This document shows, one piece after another, positions 32,841 to 44,816 of a stretch of 64,000 nt of DNA. Source of the stretch: Protea cynaroides (lineage: Eukaryota; Streptophyta; Magnoliopsida; Proteales; Proteaceae). A model generated the notes under the pieces. The model was not told the origin of the DNA, ran no database searches, and was given only the letters and a program-made list of their open reading frames with translations. The translations under genes and the position numbers were made by a program. The stretch's first letter is position 1. Each line of letters begins with the position of its first letter. Where the stretch lies: NCBI GenBank assembly GCA_028583415.1, contig CM053265.1, positions 28,964,653 through 29,028,652 of the forward strand. The letters are read 5' to 3'.

Positions 32841-33600
32841 CAATACTGGTGCTCCCCAGGTGATATGTTGGGTCTAATATAGCCCTTGTCCTGTAATTCC
32901 AATAATTGTACCTTCAATTCCTTCAGTTCAGTAGGACCCATTCGACAGGGTGCTTTAAATACTGGTGCAGCTCCGGGTATAAGATCTATAACGAACTTTG
33001 TCGCTCGGTCGGGTGGTAGTCCTGGTAGTTCCTTAGAAAATACATCTGAAAATTTACGCACAACTTCAATATCCTCTATTCGTGGTGCTTCCTTGGTTAG
33101 GTTAACCACGGATACTAGATACCCAATTCCTCCTTTTTCGAGGCATTTTCTAGCCTTCAATGCAGAGAGAATGAGTTTTCATTTATGGGAAAATTTGGTT
33201 CCTGCAAAACTAAACTCTGCTCCTTCCTTGTCTTTAAATGTCAATTTCTTTTCTACACAAAATAGGTTTGCAGAGTGCCAAACTAACCAATCCATTCCCA
33301 AGATAATGTCAAAGTCTGCCATCTCAAGTTGAATTAAGGTTGCATCCAAAATCTTCTCGCCGATAAGAACTGGACATGGTGCATAACCTTTGTCTAGTTC
33401 CACTTCTAATCCCATAGGTGATCGTACAAGCAGTTTGTAATCTAAAGGTCTGAGGGGTAGATTTAACTTTCCAAATGACACAAATATAAAAGAATGAGTA
33501 GCTCCAGAGTCAAAGAGTACTCTGGCGAGTAAGCCATTAATAGGTACGATACATGTGATTTGATTTAATTGAGTCTACATGCTTACACAAGGTAGTACAA
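32834..33600 (-). pseudogene. pol: Protease of element D
   Basis: Frames at 32834-33160 (ALKARKCLE-like, LPGLPPDRATKFVIDLIPG) and 33179-33481 (FDIILGMDWLVWHSANLF) join over a frameshift near 33180. The active-site region near 33485-33520 still encodes LFDSGATHSF in another frame. A dropped base near 32860 (CCCCAGGTG) disrupts the WGAP segment at the RT entrance. Confidence 0.88.
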
Positions 33601-34913
33601 AATGAATAGTTAGGTCATACCTGTAACCACATCAGGCGATGCGGTAGCATCCTCAGATGTAACTGCATAGACCTTTTCATGCTGTAGCTGCTTCCTTGGC
33701 TTAGGACACTCCCTTGAATAATGTCCTACTTGATTGCAATTAAAGCATTTAACTCCAGCACTACTTTGCTTCTGTTGAGGTTGGGCTGTCGGAGTAGTCT
33801 TGGCTGCAACATTGAAGCCTTGAGTACGGAAGGGTTTAAATGTCTTTGAGTTCCCTCTGTTGTATGAGTTTTCATTAGGCCTCTTAATACCTCTGTTCTG
33901 AGCAAAATAACTTTCCCTCTAGCTCGATTCCAGTACTCGAGCAATTTGTACAGCTTCATTATATATCTTATTTTCTAGTCCCAATACATGCTCACGGATG
34001 CTTCCCCTAAGTCCCATGACGAACCTTCGGGTTTTGGTATTTTCCTCCTGCATGGTAGAGGGAGCAAAGAAAAACAGTTCTTCATAATGTTGTTGATATA
34101 CGTCTACAGTTATCTGTACCTAATACAGACTCAGAAACTCATTTTCCATTTGATCTCTGAAACTCCTAGGAAAACACTTCTCGAAGAAAGCTTTTCTATA
34201 AATAACCCAGATCAGTTGGGCGTGCTTTGTCAACAGATAACTCCGAGTAGATTTCCACCAATGGTGTGCATCACCTTTTAGCATAAAAGTGGCACATAAT
34301 ACCTTCTCTTCTTCATTTATAGTCATCATCATAAGGTTTCTTTCCATCTCATCGATCCAATGAGCTGGCCAAAACGGATCTGATGGCTTGCCTGTAAATT
34401 CCTTCGGCTTCAACTTCAGAAAACGCTCGATCAGTCTGAAGTGATCAAGTTGATACTATGCATATACTCCATAAATAGGCGGTTGGTACTGATAATTACC
34501 TTAGTTATATCCACCTTGCGGTGCTTCAGGGTTTTGCACTTGGCCTTGTACTTCTGGTGTTTGCGGTGCTTGAGGTACAGTGTTGCTTCCACCAGGTGCA
34601 GTACTAGCTTGTCCTACAGGTAGAGGTGTCATGTTTCAGCTGGGAAAGTCATTCCCATAGCAGCTTGCATGTTGGTTTGCACTTGCTGTATTTGCTGCAC
34701 TTGTTGTGCTAAGTTCATCACCACAGTAACCAAATCTGTAGGTGGTGCAAGTAGGTTGGTTGGTTTGGCTTGGGTGTGCACATTCTGAGTTGTAGCATTT
34801 AGAGTTCCAATATTTCCTTCCTATCCTTGTTGACCCTCATTGTCATTAGTCTCCTTAGGTGGTGGAGATGGGTTTGCATTTTGTCTCCTTCTACTTACTT
34901 TGCGTCCAGCCAT
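33600..34913 (-). pseudogene. gag: gag of element D
   Basis: ATG at 34913 opens MAGRKVSRRRQNANPSPPP. The core reads MKPKEFTGKPSDPFWPAHW, LCATFMLKGDAHHWW and FPRSFRDQMENEFLSLY in the 34120-34413 frame. The zinc knuckle (33700-33760) is intact: CFNCNQVGHYSREC. Stops occur around 34456, 34500 and 34645. Like C and A it has a PPP-rich N-terminus but without the expanded CCA run. Confidence 0.88.
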
Positions 34914-35059
34914 TTAAACTCTTGGTTGAATGGTACTTGGAAAGGTTGTACATGTGAGACAAGATATGATGGTAGTATTGGGTTAGTCTCACAATGGGAA
35001 GCGAGAGAAAAACAAAAGCAATAGGCAGAAGTTCAAACAGAATCAAATGCAGACAACAG

Positions 35060-35215
35060 TAGGTCATACGGTCGATGGCCTACGGTCACATGTTGTGCGA
35101 CCATAGGTGCGACCATCACATCCCTGGCAACTTACTGAGACCCTATGGTCGATCATATGTTCGATCCTACGGTCGATGGTTTTCGTCGAATTATGCGACC
35201 GTAAGATCTAAAATC
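35060..35215. promoter_or_regulatory. Palindromic word block between gag and antisense gene (D)
   Basis: TACGGTCGATGG (twice), CTATGGTCGATCATATG, GTGCGACCATAGGTGCGACC and TATGCGACCGTAAG cluster here. The word TACGGTCG/TATGGTCG differs from C's TAGGGTCG and A's TGTGGTCG but matches solo LTR H. D's own LTR is cut before its blocks, so the within-element match cannot be tested here. Confidence 0.55.
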
Positions 35216-35370
35216 AGTTTTAAAAACCTATTTTTGAGAGTTTCCCTCTCATTTCTCGTTCTTCCTCCTACGGTCTCTACTCAACTCGCTACCAGTGAGT
35301 TGCTACAGTATCGACCAAAAAAACTTGGTGATTTTTCCTTCGATCTACGACCTACATTCCATTCCACAAG

Positions 35371-35801
35371 GTATGTTCCCTACTCTCTTATATTTTTAAG
35401 CTTTCATACCTAGGGTCTTTTTCATTTGTAGGGTTTTCTTCTAATTAATATTTTTTTTTACCATAAAATTTAATTTTTATTGGGGGCTTTTGCTATTGGC
35501 CACCCAATGGATGAAAGCCCTCAAGAAAATTTGAGTTTCATCGGTTAGTTTAGTAGAAATTTGAAAATTCCCATTTTTTACCTAAATTTTGGGGTTTTTG
35601 CCTAATTGTCAAAATTGATCAAATTTGACCTTCCTAGTTAAAATTTTTGATTGGATATGCATTGCAGGGTGGTTTGGGACCTATGTAAGTCCTCCTGCCC
35701 AAATGTTTGGGTGAAAAGTGAGGCTTTTTCCATTTTACGTCGTTATGCTGTCAAATTTTTTAAATTTATCTAACTTGTTTTCTTATTTTCTTTTCTTATA
35801 G
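35371..35801 (+). other. 5'-UTR intron of antisense gene (D)
   Basis: Donor CCACAAG/GTATGT at 35371; acceptor TTTTCTTATAG ends at 35801. Promoter-like AGTTTTAAAAACC (about 35218) and a CT-rich leader precede it. A hairpin at 35484-35520 equals that of the C intron. Confidence 0.62.
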
Positions 35802-37087
35802 CTATCACGGTTCGCACTAAGGTTCCTCGAGTTCATGACCTACGATGCTTCAGGTCTATGGAAGCAGAAGTGTGATATCCATGGTTTGACCGAAAGAAAG
35901 TTGAAGGGGGTCGGTGTATGAACCTAGCCCACTTAGCCCTGTTTGATGTGGAGAGGGCATTTGGCGATATGGGCTGGCTTCCAGTGATCCTATACGAGGC
36001 TTGCACTCGCCCGGACTTGGTTAAGCAGTTCTACTATCACCTTCAGGTGGAGGGTGACCTAGAGGACTTAGAGAGGGGCAGAGAGCTTCGAATCACCAGC
36101 TGGGTAAAAGGGGTTCCGATTTCTTTCAACTGCCAGCAGTTGGCTGATCTCCTAGGTATCTCCAATGATGGACAGTTGGTTTAGTGTGCACCCAGAGAGT
36201 CATAGTTTCTGTCTACACAGATGCGTGCAGAAATAGATAGCCAGATTCTTCGGGATAACCGCTGGGAGGTAAAAGCAGTCAACCTGCGTCCAGTGCCACA
36301 TGTCTACTATAAGATTATCTAGCATAATCTAATTCCCTAAGGTGAACATTATGTGATGATCTCACAGCTGACTCAGTACCTGCTGTACTGTATCTGTACT
36401 AGGCAGCCTGTCTGCCTCCCATTCATTATTCTCCGGACTATGCACCGAGCTACATTGCCTGACTCGAGAGGCAACTTGCCCTATGGGTGGCTGATCTCCA
36501 CCTTGCTCGCTCGTCTACAGGTGGACCTAGTGGATGAGAGGATCGTTGAGGACACCTTCTCAGCTGATCTTGACTGGGAGGCCATCAGCAGGATGGGCAT
36601 GAAAGAGATACAGGTCAGTGACGATGAGAGGAATGCTATGAGACGGCCTCTTACTTGGGTAGCGGCAGCAGATGCAGAGGCGACAGCAACAGCAGCAGCA
36701 TCAAAGGTAGCAGCAGAGGCACACGAGGGTGATGGTGAGGAGGACGATGATCGGATGTACATGGATGTGGATGCCATCCCTCCTCCATCTTCACAACATT
36801 CTACAGGAGCTGGCCCTTTTAGTGCTTTTCATTCAGCTAGCCCTTTACGCCCACCACCAGATGACATGATGAGGCTGTTACGTGAGGTTATAGAGGCTCA
36901 GCATGTGACTGATTGGAGAATAGGAGAGCTTCTAGATGCCCAGCGCTCTACAAACCAACGAGTAGCGGATATGGCAGCTAGTATCCTAGCGACTCAGACT
37001 CAGGTGGCCTGGCTCGCGAAAGTATATGCTGAGGACTACGATAGAGATTGAGAGGCACCTCCTCCTCCAGCACCTCCAGCTCCATGA
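35802..37087 (+). pseudogene. Antisense accessory gene of element D, main exon
   Basis: The start codon region reads ACGGTTCGCACTAAGG, so ATG has become ACG. The 35918-36184 frame has LALFDVERAFGDMGWLPVI, LYEACTRPDLVKQFYYHL and the VKGVPISFNCQQLADLLGIS motif; the 36353-37051 frame has LTQYLLYCICTRQPVCLPF, LPYGWLISTLLARLQVDL, an acidic EEDDDRM stretch and the coiled coil (IGELLDAQR, TQVAWLAKVYAEDYDRD). Stops at 36182 and 37049 and a few elsewhere disable it; the conserved end APPAP stops at 37085-37087. It is the longest uninterrupted C-terminal half in the window (232 codons). Confidence 0.8.
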
Positions 37088-37119
37088 TTGCCCTTTATAT
37101 CTTTTTCCTTTTTATACTA

Positions 37120-37153
37120 CAGAGTAACTGTCTGGATTGTGGACTGTACTCTG
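37120..37153 (+). other. Conserved hairpin after antisense-gene stop (D)
   Basis: CAGAGTA pairs with TACTCTG (7 bp) and an inner GTC-GGAC arm closes on TGGATTGT; it begins 33 nt after the stop. Confidence 0.65.
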
Positions 37154-37355
37154 GATTTGATGTACTTTTGTCTTGTTTCCATATATATATAAAATTGGTT
37201 TCTCCTTTACATATGTGCATTATTCTTTTTCCATAGTTTATGTCTCATACAACACAGACGCTTATGGTGTGTTCTTATTACAGCTTTTAAATTTTATCCT
37301 AACTCAGTTCATGACTCATGTGGAAGTAGTTAGGTCAATGGGTAGAACTTGAGAG

Positions 37356-37367
37356 GCTCTGATACCA
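37356..37367 (-). other. Primer-binding site, element D
   Basis: The minus strand reads TGGTATCAGAGC exactly, three bases from the LTR end (ATA replacing ACA). Confidence 0.92.
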
Positions 37368-37370
37368 AGT

Positions 37371-38504
37371 TATCACATCCCAATTCTGGTCCAACCAGAA
37401 TGGTGTAATGAACAGCCAATAAACCAACGGTTCACCCAGGATCTCGCATAGGTCATACCCACCATATCAAACCACACACACATTTAATAATCAGAGATAA
37501 TAAACAAATACGCGAAAGTTTTACAGATAATGAACTGAGAGTCTAACAGTGATAAATAAGTATTTAATCCAATTATCTACAAACCACAAGACAAAAAAAT
37601 AAATAATCAATTATATCCGATGTTCAATTTATAACTAAACTTAAGCAAAAACACAATGGTTGCACTCGCATGATGAATCATGCGCATCTTCTTCAGTTTT
37701 TACATCCATCGCAGCAACGTGTCCATACGCTGGCGCATTCATTTATTCTTCAACGGTAGGACATGCATCATCAACTAAAAATATTCAACGTCGAAAGGGT
37801 GAGCACACATCACGACTCCGTGAGCAAACAAAAAAATGCAACAAACATCTGCATGCATTCAATTCATATCTTTTGTCTGATTTATAAGTTTACAATATGC
37901 TATAGAAAGGTTGGTAGCCGCCGCACCTCTATACACGAGTGTGTGAATCTATTCAATGGATCAAACACCATTGCCATCCCACATCCACCCATCATGGAAT
38001 TGAGATAGAGCTAAAGTGTCCAGATCAAACACTGCCAACACTTCCCCTGATGCCCTACCCATACCAACACGTAAGCCCTTATTGGCGAGGGTTTACAAAC
38101 TGGGCTCGCAACTAACCAATCCTAATGCCAAACAGTGTATCCAAGGCCTCACCCAACATCACTCAACACGTCCATAGAGATAGAGCTAAGGCCCCCCGGC
38201 AGAGTCAGAAACCACATGGTCCGAGACCACCTCCCCCGAAGCCCTACAACGTAATAGTTCTGCTAAGGTAATGGCGATACGACGATGTTAATGGGAAAGA
38301 CTTGAGTAGAGATAGAGCTAGAGTCTGGTGATGAGGTCAAAGACCACTATGCCACGTCCTCCCCCTGATGCTCGACTCGCATCAAACACACCAACCATAA
38401 ACATACATTCACATGCCTATTCCTAGCATCATCATCATCATCATGTTATAAATAAATGAAATTAAATATGTATGAATAGTAATAGCAAGAATATTGGATG
38501 ACAT
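37371..38504 (-). repeat. 5' LTR of element D, truncated
   Basis: It starts TATCACATCCC (TG changed to TA), aligns with LTRs A, C and H through the repeated AGCTCTATCTCTA boxes (38000-38330) and ends at GGATGACAT, where E begins. The TATA and both word blocks are lost. Confidence 0.9.
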
Positions 38505-39035
38505 CTGGGCTTTTGTGTCCATGAAAGACACTAAGTAGCTCTCACACCCTTGGTGTAGCAGCTTGGAAGCTTGAAGTGCCAACAAGAATAACTTTCAATG
38601 CTTCTTGGTCTTGTTGCCCGTAAACACAAATGCTTAACTAGTAGTGGGCTGGAATAAGATCTGACGTTTGAAACATAGAACGTTGGCCTGGTATTTGGCC
38701 AACCAATCCATTCCCAAAATCACATCAAAATCTTTTATCCCGAGGTAGACGAGGTTAGCCTCCATCACCTTGTCTTATATGATGATGTCACATGGTCCAT
38801 AATAGTCCACTAGGCCGGGCATGGATCCCATGGGTATATGCACTATCAATGCATAGATCATGTTGCAGAATAGCATTCCCAACTTAACAACAAATATGCG
38901 GGAAACAAAAGAATGTGTAGCCCCAGAATCAAATAATACTCGTACAAATGTACCAAAAATAGAAAGAGTACCTACATATACATTTATATGAATGTTGCCA
39001 CATGTCATGCAAGATGATGCTTTCTTCTCAAATTT
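38505..39035 (-). pseudogene. pol: Protease region of element E
   Basis: The 38775-39008 frame reads VRVLFDSGATHSFVSRIF with the DSG triad intact, then continues beyond a stop (QDK) into DFDVILGMDWLAKYQ and YLVSFMDTKAQ at 38505. It is clearly a gypsy-type aspartic protease, but its residues differ from A-D. Confidence 0.85.
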
Positions 39036-40020
39036 AAAATACCTATAACTACTCTAGGTGAACTTTCTACATCCTTAGTAAATAAAGCAAAGACCTTGCC
39101 CTGTCTAGGTAGTGGTGCCTTCTTTGGTTCCGAGCACGATCTAGCAAAATAACCCATCTTGCCATAGTTAAAACATGTGCCATAAGGCATAGATGAGGCA
39201 CTTGAAGCTACAGGTCAAGCCTGATATGTAGCTTCAAGTGCCTTTAGTATAGACCTAGCAGGCTTGCTTGGAACTAGGGCCGGATTACTATATGCAGGCC
39301 TGACTATAAAAGGAGTAGATGAAGCTGCAACTGAGGAACTCGAGTACTGGGCATGGAAAGGCCTATTAGTAGGGCATTTATCCGTAAAGCTCATAGGTAT
39401 TGGTAGTTTTGATGGTACCTATCTTCTGTGCTCTTTGTCATTTATACGACATTACTATACTCAGTCAACCTCATAGACTCCACAATCACCGTAATGTCTC
39501 CCCTTAGGCCTTGAACAAAATGCCTTAGCTTAGGCTCTTCTTCTCTCATGGATGCTAGCGAGAAATAGAATAACTCCTCAAACTTTTGTTGGTATGCTTC
39601 TACAGTAGTATTCCCCTGTGAATAGTTGAGGTACTCCACCTCCTTTCAGTCTCTGAGGTTATGGGGGAAGAAGTTCTTGTAGAATGCTTCCTTGAAGATT
39701 TGCCATGTAATTTCTCCATGGAAATGAATTAGAGTAGGCTGTATACCCTTTCACCAGTCATAAGGCACCCCTTCCAATTGAAAGGTTACACAGAATAAAT
39801 TTGGTGCCTCAGTGCACATCAGGATTTCAAGCATCTTTTCCATTGCTTGAATCCATACAGCTGATTGCATCGGGTTTATCCCAACTCCTATGAATTTCAG
39901 TGGATGCATGCACTAAAAGTTGCTCATAACCTTTGCCCCATCTAGTTGAGGCTGTAACTATATGCCTGCCATACCCGGATGATGGGAGGCACTTAAACAT
40001 GCACATGTAGAGCATATGGG
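39036..40020 (-). pseudogene. gag: gag of element E
   Basis: A core reading NPMQSAVWIQAMEKMLEIL, then EGVPYDW, FKEAFYKNFFPHNLRD and QQKFEELFYFSL spans 39440-39960 across several frames and stops. The zinc knuckle (39130-39185) is degraded to CFNYGKMGYFARSC, having lost the second Cys and the His. It lacks the MAGRR start of A, C and D. Confidence 0.8.
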
Positions 40021-40186
40021 ATTAGAGGTATACTTCCGCCTTGCACTTGGCCTTAAGCCGGTAGAGCTGGAGGAGCTCCACGTAAGGTGGCCAATAGCTC
40101 AGGGAAGAAGGCCGCCTGTGAGGACAATGGAAAATCGATGATCCTCCTCGGGATGAAATGTATCCGTAATCGATGAAGATCACTGA

Positions 40187-40204
40187 ATCTGTTGGAGTCG
40201 CCAC
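40187..40204 (-). other. Primer-binding-like site, element E
   Basis: The minus strand reads TGGCGACTCCAACAG next to the LTR end. From memory TGGCGACTCC occurs as a non-Met binding site in some plant gypsy elements, mainly of the Tat/Ogre group; the tRNA was not checked. Confidence 0.5.
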
Positions 40205-40864
40205 CTAGATTAAGGTCTATGACCTCGAAAAATGTAGTCTCACCCTAAGATAATACTTCTATTGACTCGTAACCCAATGAATCAGTTCTTTGGTCTGCAA
40301 GAGATCGGGTAAGTATTCAGGGTACGGTTATGGGAAGGTGTTAGGCACCCGAACCGTCCGATCAATATCAACCTCCTAAACTTTTCTTAGACTCTAAATT
40401 TGACTGTTCTTGGTCAACTGGATGACTAGGGTTCAATGGGAGATGTTCTAAACCAAGTTGCTAAGTTATTCTAACCTAGGGTTCAGCCAATCATGTTTTA
40501 AAGCAAATAAACAAGCAAATGTAATGTACAATATTATACAGTGAACCGGATCAAAGATGGTTCGGTCTTGGACTGAATCTGAGACATGTAAGACATCTCA
40601 AATTGCCTACGTATTTCAATCCTGGAAATCAAGTTCAAAAACGTAATTCGAATAAGGGTTTTGTGATTAAAGATTATGGAAGTGATTTATACATTTACTT
40701 CAATTAGATTCTTTGTTCAAGTTGAAATCTATACTGAATGGATGGTTGATGGGTGGCTTTGTACCGTATTTGGGACTCTCAAATTGCCTACGTATTCTAG
40801 GGTGTGCCCTAGAAATCAGGTACGACGTAGTTCGAAAATAGATTATGAGAGTCAAATTTGGAAT

Positions 40865-41300
40865 GTGTACCAAATTCCTTCTATTTTTGTCAATAGGATC
40901 TAGGGATGAGACCTAAATTCCTACCATTTTTATTTGAGATGTGTACCAAATTCTTTCTATTTTTGTTAATAGGATCTAGGGATGAGACCTAAATTTCTAC
41001 TATTTTTATTTGGGATGTGTTTTGTCAATAGGATCTAGGGATGAGACCTAAATTCCTACCATTTTTATTTGGGATGTGTACCAAATTCTTTCTATTTTTG
41101 TTAATAGGATCTAGGGATGAGACTTAAATTCTTACCATTTTTATTTGGGATATGTATCAAATTCTTTTTATTTTTGTCAATAGGATCTAGGGATGAGACC
41201 TAAATTCCTACCATTTTTATTTGGGATGTGTACCAAATTCTTTCTATTTTTGTTAATAGGATCTAGGGATGAGACATAAATTCCTACCATTTTTATTGTT
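40865..41300. repeat. 76-bp tandem array, about six copies
   Basis: Copies beginning GTGTACCAAATTC start at 40865, 40941, 41017 (shortened), 41076, 41152 and 41228. Each contains AATAGGATCTAGGGATGAG. The units are closely similar, so the expansion is recent relative to the host LTR. Confidence 0.92.
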
Positions 41301-41989
41301 TCTATTTTTTAGGGTTTCACTTTCTCTAATTATTATTTTCTTTTCAAAAAAATTAAATATGGTAGGTGAAAGCATTCCAAATATAGCAGTGATAGCAATC
41401 CAAACATAGCAGTATGCATCTAAACACGGTAGTAAGCATATAAATATGACAGTAAGCATGTGACAGACAAATATGGTAATACGTATGTGTAGCATTCCAA
41501 AACAACAAGAATCATGTAAGTATCAAGATGGTAGACATATCAACATAGAATCCAATGGTTCAGATTTAATATCATCACATAATCAGAAATCAATTGATCA
41601 TCTAGTGGATCAGATTTATCAATCAATGGCTCAAGATCAAATACCATAATTAAATCATGTGAAATAACTCAACATCAAATGGTCATATTAAAATTCACAT
41701 TAAAAAAGTTTCAGATCAATGGTCATAATTAATCACATCAAATTCTCAAGATCAGATCCAGATCAGATGGCCACAATTTAATCATTCAAAATCTAGATCA
41801 ATGGTCCATATTTAATCATCTAAAATTTCAAGCCAATGGGATCAATTTCATAAAAATTCTAAGCATGCAATGGGATCAATTTCATAACAATTCCAAGCAT
41901 CCGATGGGATCAATCTCATAAAAATTTCAAGCATTCGATGGTATCAATTTCATAACAATTCATGATTGGACCGAATTCATCACATAAAT

Positions 41990-42115
41990 AAATCACGAAT
42001 AGATCAATTTTTAGCACATAAAACAATTCATGATCATATCAATTTATAGCACATAAAACAATTCATGATTAGATCAATTTATAGCACATAAACAATTCAT
42101 GATTAGATCAATGGT
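41990..42115. repeat. About 36-bp tandem repeat, three to four copies
   Basis: AACAATTCATGATTAGATC followed by AATTTATAGCACATAAA repeats; related GGGATCAATTTCATAA repeats lie just upstream (41835-41960). Confidence 0.8.
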
Positions 42116-42699
42116 TGTAGGGAGATCAAATGGTGACAGCTGGGTTTGCTTAGGTATGAGGTGTGCAAAGGAGTTCAATGGGATGTTTAGGGGATGATAA
42201 GAGGGATCATCAGATGGTATTGATCATATGGAGGGTTGGAGAGTGGGTTTGATCATGAGGTAACTAGGTGGTTTGGTGGTATTATAGGGTAGGTGTCATC
42301 GGGTAAGTGGGATGATGGGTTCGGTTGTGGCCCACAGGTAACCTGGCCATGTGGGGTTTGTGAGTGAAGTGTTGAATAGGTATTCGGTGGAGAGAGTGGT
42401 GTGGCCCACGATGGCTGAGTATGAAGGAGTTGGCCAGGTATGTGTGGTGCAGCAGGGTGGCTGAGCTTAGGTGCAATGGTGTTCGGTTGGCTGGGTAACA
42501 TCGCATGGTGTAGTAGGCCGAAGGAGATGGTCAAATGGTGGTCTTGACAGGTGGGGAGATGCTTGGAGGCAATCGGTGGGGCATGGAGTTGTATGTCGGG
42601 TTGCTTGGGATTTAATCATGGCAAAAACTAAAAAATAAAAAATAAAAAAAATAGAATACAAACATATACCGGGGTATGGGCTTACATCTGCTGCTTCTC

Positions 42700-43520
42700 T
42701 TTTCTTCTTCTTCGGCCTCTTCTCCTATTCGCTAGCTTCTTCTTCTTATGTCCGTCCTCCTCTTTCTGAAATCTCTCTCTATTCTCTCAAAACCGAGAAA
42801 AAAAAAACTTCCCTATTCTCTCTCTGAAGCCTCTCTCTTTTCTCCGATTCGGTTTTCTTTTACAAAACCAAAAAGAATCCTCCCCGTTCTCTCCCTCCCC
42901 CTCTCTTTATCTCGATCTCCTTCCTTTTTCTGTTTTTTTCTTCTTTTTTTATTCTTCTCCCTCTTCTTTCTCTCCTCTTCTCGATCCTCCTTCCTTTTTC
43001 TGTTTTTTTCTTCTTTTTATCCTCCCTCTCTTTCTCTCCCTCTCGACCCTCCTCCTCCTTTTCTGTTTTTTCTTCTTTTTTTATTCTTCTCCCTCTTCTT
43101 TCTCTCCTCTTCTCGATCCTCCTTCCTTTTTCTGTTTTTTTCTTCTTTTTTATTCTTCTCCCTCTTCTTTCTCTCCTCTTCTCGATCCTCGTTCCTTTTC
43201 TGTTTTTTTTCCCTTTTTATTCTACCACTCTCTCTCTCTCTCCTCTTATCGATCTTCTCCTTTTCTTTCTTTTTTTTCCTTTTTTATTCTACTTCTCTCT
43301 CTCTCCTCTTATTCTCTCGATCTTCTCTTTTTCTGTTTTCTTTTCCTTTTTTATTCTTTTTTCCCACCGCTCTCTCTCTCTCTCTTCTTCTCTCGATCTT
43401 CTCTTTTTTTGTTTTTTTTTTCCTTTTTTATTCTCCCTCTTCTTTCCTTCTTCAATTTCTTCTTTCCTTCTTCAATTTCTTCGATTTTTTTCTTCTTCGA
43501 CAATCTCACCGAGTCCCTTT
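42700..43520. repeat. Pyrimidine-rich low-complexity tract
   Basis: The plus strand is almost only C and T, with units such as TTTCTCTCCTCTTCTCGATC repeated about seven times. The 268-codon open frame here (42748-43554) encodes only Ser/Phe/Leu-rich low complexity and is not a gene. Confidence 0.88.
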
Positions 43521-43829
43521 TATTCGGATCCTACCTGCCTTTTTTTATATATAGAAAATTTATATATAAATATTTAATATATTAATATATTAATATATAT
43601 GATATAATATACATATAGGACATATGCATATATTATATGATATATTATAATATATTATACATAATATAATAATATATAAAAGAAATACATGCATATGGAC
43701 CGACATGAATTGGTCCGGATTGACAAGGATTGATTGGATTGGGTCAAGACTGGCTTGGGTTGAGTTGAGTTGACTGGAATGACTGGAATTAACTGGGTTT
43801 TCTCTCTCTATCATTTCATAGGTCATTTC

Positions 43830-44520
43830 CACTATTATTTCGCACGGAATTTTTTGATAGCCTCTATTCCAAATTTTCTACGTTCACTTTGTAGAACACT
43901 AAAAATGAAGAATATAGGTGCTTGAATCACCTCATTTGGAAATAAAATGGCCAACTTATGAATTTCTGAAGTTTAAGCAGACCAATTATCGATAATTTAG
44001 CTGACCATTCTGCATGGGATCCTTCAGAGACTTCTACCGGAAATCCTTTATGTCCACTTTATAGAGTACTAAAAATGGAACACAATGAAACTGAAATTAC
44101 CTGATTTGGATATGGGATGATCAAAATATGAATTTTCGAAGATTAAATGACCATTTTCATATGTAATTTTGCATGGGACCCTCCAGAGACTTCTACTTGA
44201 GATTTTCCACGTCCACTTTGTAGGACATCACATGAAGAATAATGGCTTTGGAATCATCTGAATCCGACGTAGAACGGAAAAGATAAGAAGCTTTGAAGTT
44301 CTAACGATAACTTTGCATGCAAGCTTGCATGGGGCCCACTGGTGACTTCTACCGGAAATCCTTTACGTCCACTTTGAAGAGAACTAAAAATAAGGAATAA
44401 TGGTACTTAAACCATATGATTCAGATATCGGATGATCAAGATATGATGATTTGATTCAAACAATCTAACTTACGATAATTTGCATGAAAGCCCCTGGGAT
44501 TTTTTATGATAATTTCAGAA
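43830..44520. repeat. About four diverged 160-bp repeats
   Basis: Each unit contains a version of GAGACTTCTACCGGAAATCC, CGTCCACTTTGTAGAACA, ACTAAAAATGAAGAATA and GGATGATCAAGATATGA. Similarity is moderate, so this array is older than the 76-bp one. Confidence 0.7.
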
Positions 44521-44816
44521 ACCTCCCTTGTACGTATCATCCGAATAAAATGATCATATCTTCTTCATTTGATATCAGAATTGAACAATTCTGGTCTCAT
44601 TTTGAAGATAATTCTATGACCTAGGCATCCATCAAAATTATAACCCGTGACCTTACTGTGGGACCCATTGAAAACTTCCTCAAATTCACAGACCCATTGA
44701 AAACTTCCTTAAATTCACAGTAAAAAATCCAAACTTTCAATCACCTTTCGTCCTTTTGTTGTCCACACACCAGCAGGACTTTGTTTAGCTGGGATGACAA
44801 AAATGGGGTGCTTACA

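Larger units (their letters stand above)
31364..38504 (-). mobile_element. Element D: chromovirus interrupted by C, 5' part
   Basis: The minus-strand pol resumes exactly at the C target duplication with the integrase N-terminus, followed by RNase H, RT, protease, gag, word block, antisense gene, primer-binding site and 1134 bp of 5' LTR. The LTR stops at 38504, where sequence of another element (E) begins. With 19055-19486 it makes most of one element of the A/C type. Confidence 0.92.
38505..44816 (-). mobile_element. Element E: gypsy-type fragment with very long 5' LTR
   Basis: The minus strand carries a long LTR (40206-44816), a different primer-binding-like site, gag and the start of protease, cut at 38505. 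The LTR family, binding site and gag differ from the others. It sits inside the gag of element F (resumes 44817). Both left junction partners (D LTR and E pol) are truncated, so a deletion joined them. Confidence 0.75.
40206..44816 (-). repeat. Long 5' LTR of element E (about 4.6 kb)
   Basis: Its right end on the plus strand is GGGGTGCTTACA, so the sense LTR begins TGTAAGCACCCC; the left end abuts the primer-binding-like site. It holds a 76-bp tandem array (40865-41300), about 36-bp repeats (41990-42115), a 0.75-kb pyrimidine-rich tract (42700-43520), an AT-only stretch (43550-43680) and about four diverged 160-bp repeats (43830-44520). There is no second LTR in the window to confirm the ends. 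Confidence 0.65.

Noticed and set aside
36481..36777. Open frames opposite the antisense gene (also 28351-28566, 15912-16154, 2556-2813)
   Set aside because: They are reverse-strand shadows of the Ala/acid-rich linker, Ser/Ala-rich and without conservation of their own.
1..38504. A and D as one element with an inverted half
   Set aside because: Both have their own 5' LTR, gag, RT and antisense gene with different words and different mutations, so they are separate copies.
40865..41300. Regular repeats as a CRISPR-like array
   Set aside because: Units are directly adjacent with no unique spacers, in a plant LTR; it is an ordinary tandem repeat.
42748..43554. 268-codon open frame rich in Ser, Phe and Leu
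   Set aside because: It is the translation of a C/T-only repeat tract in the E LTR; no domain, no codon structure, and similar frames exist in the other phases.
43590..43832. Open frame at AT-rich stretch
   Set aside because: It is caused by low-complexity AT sequence in the E LTR.
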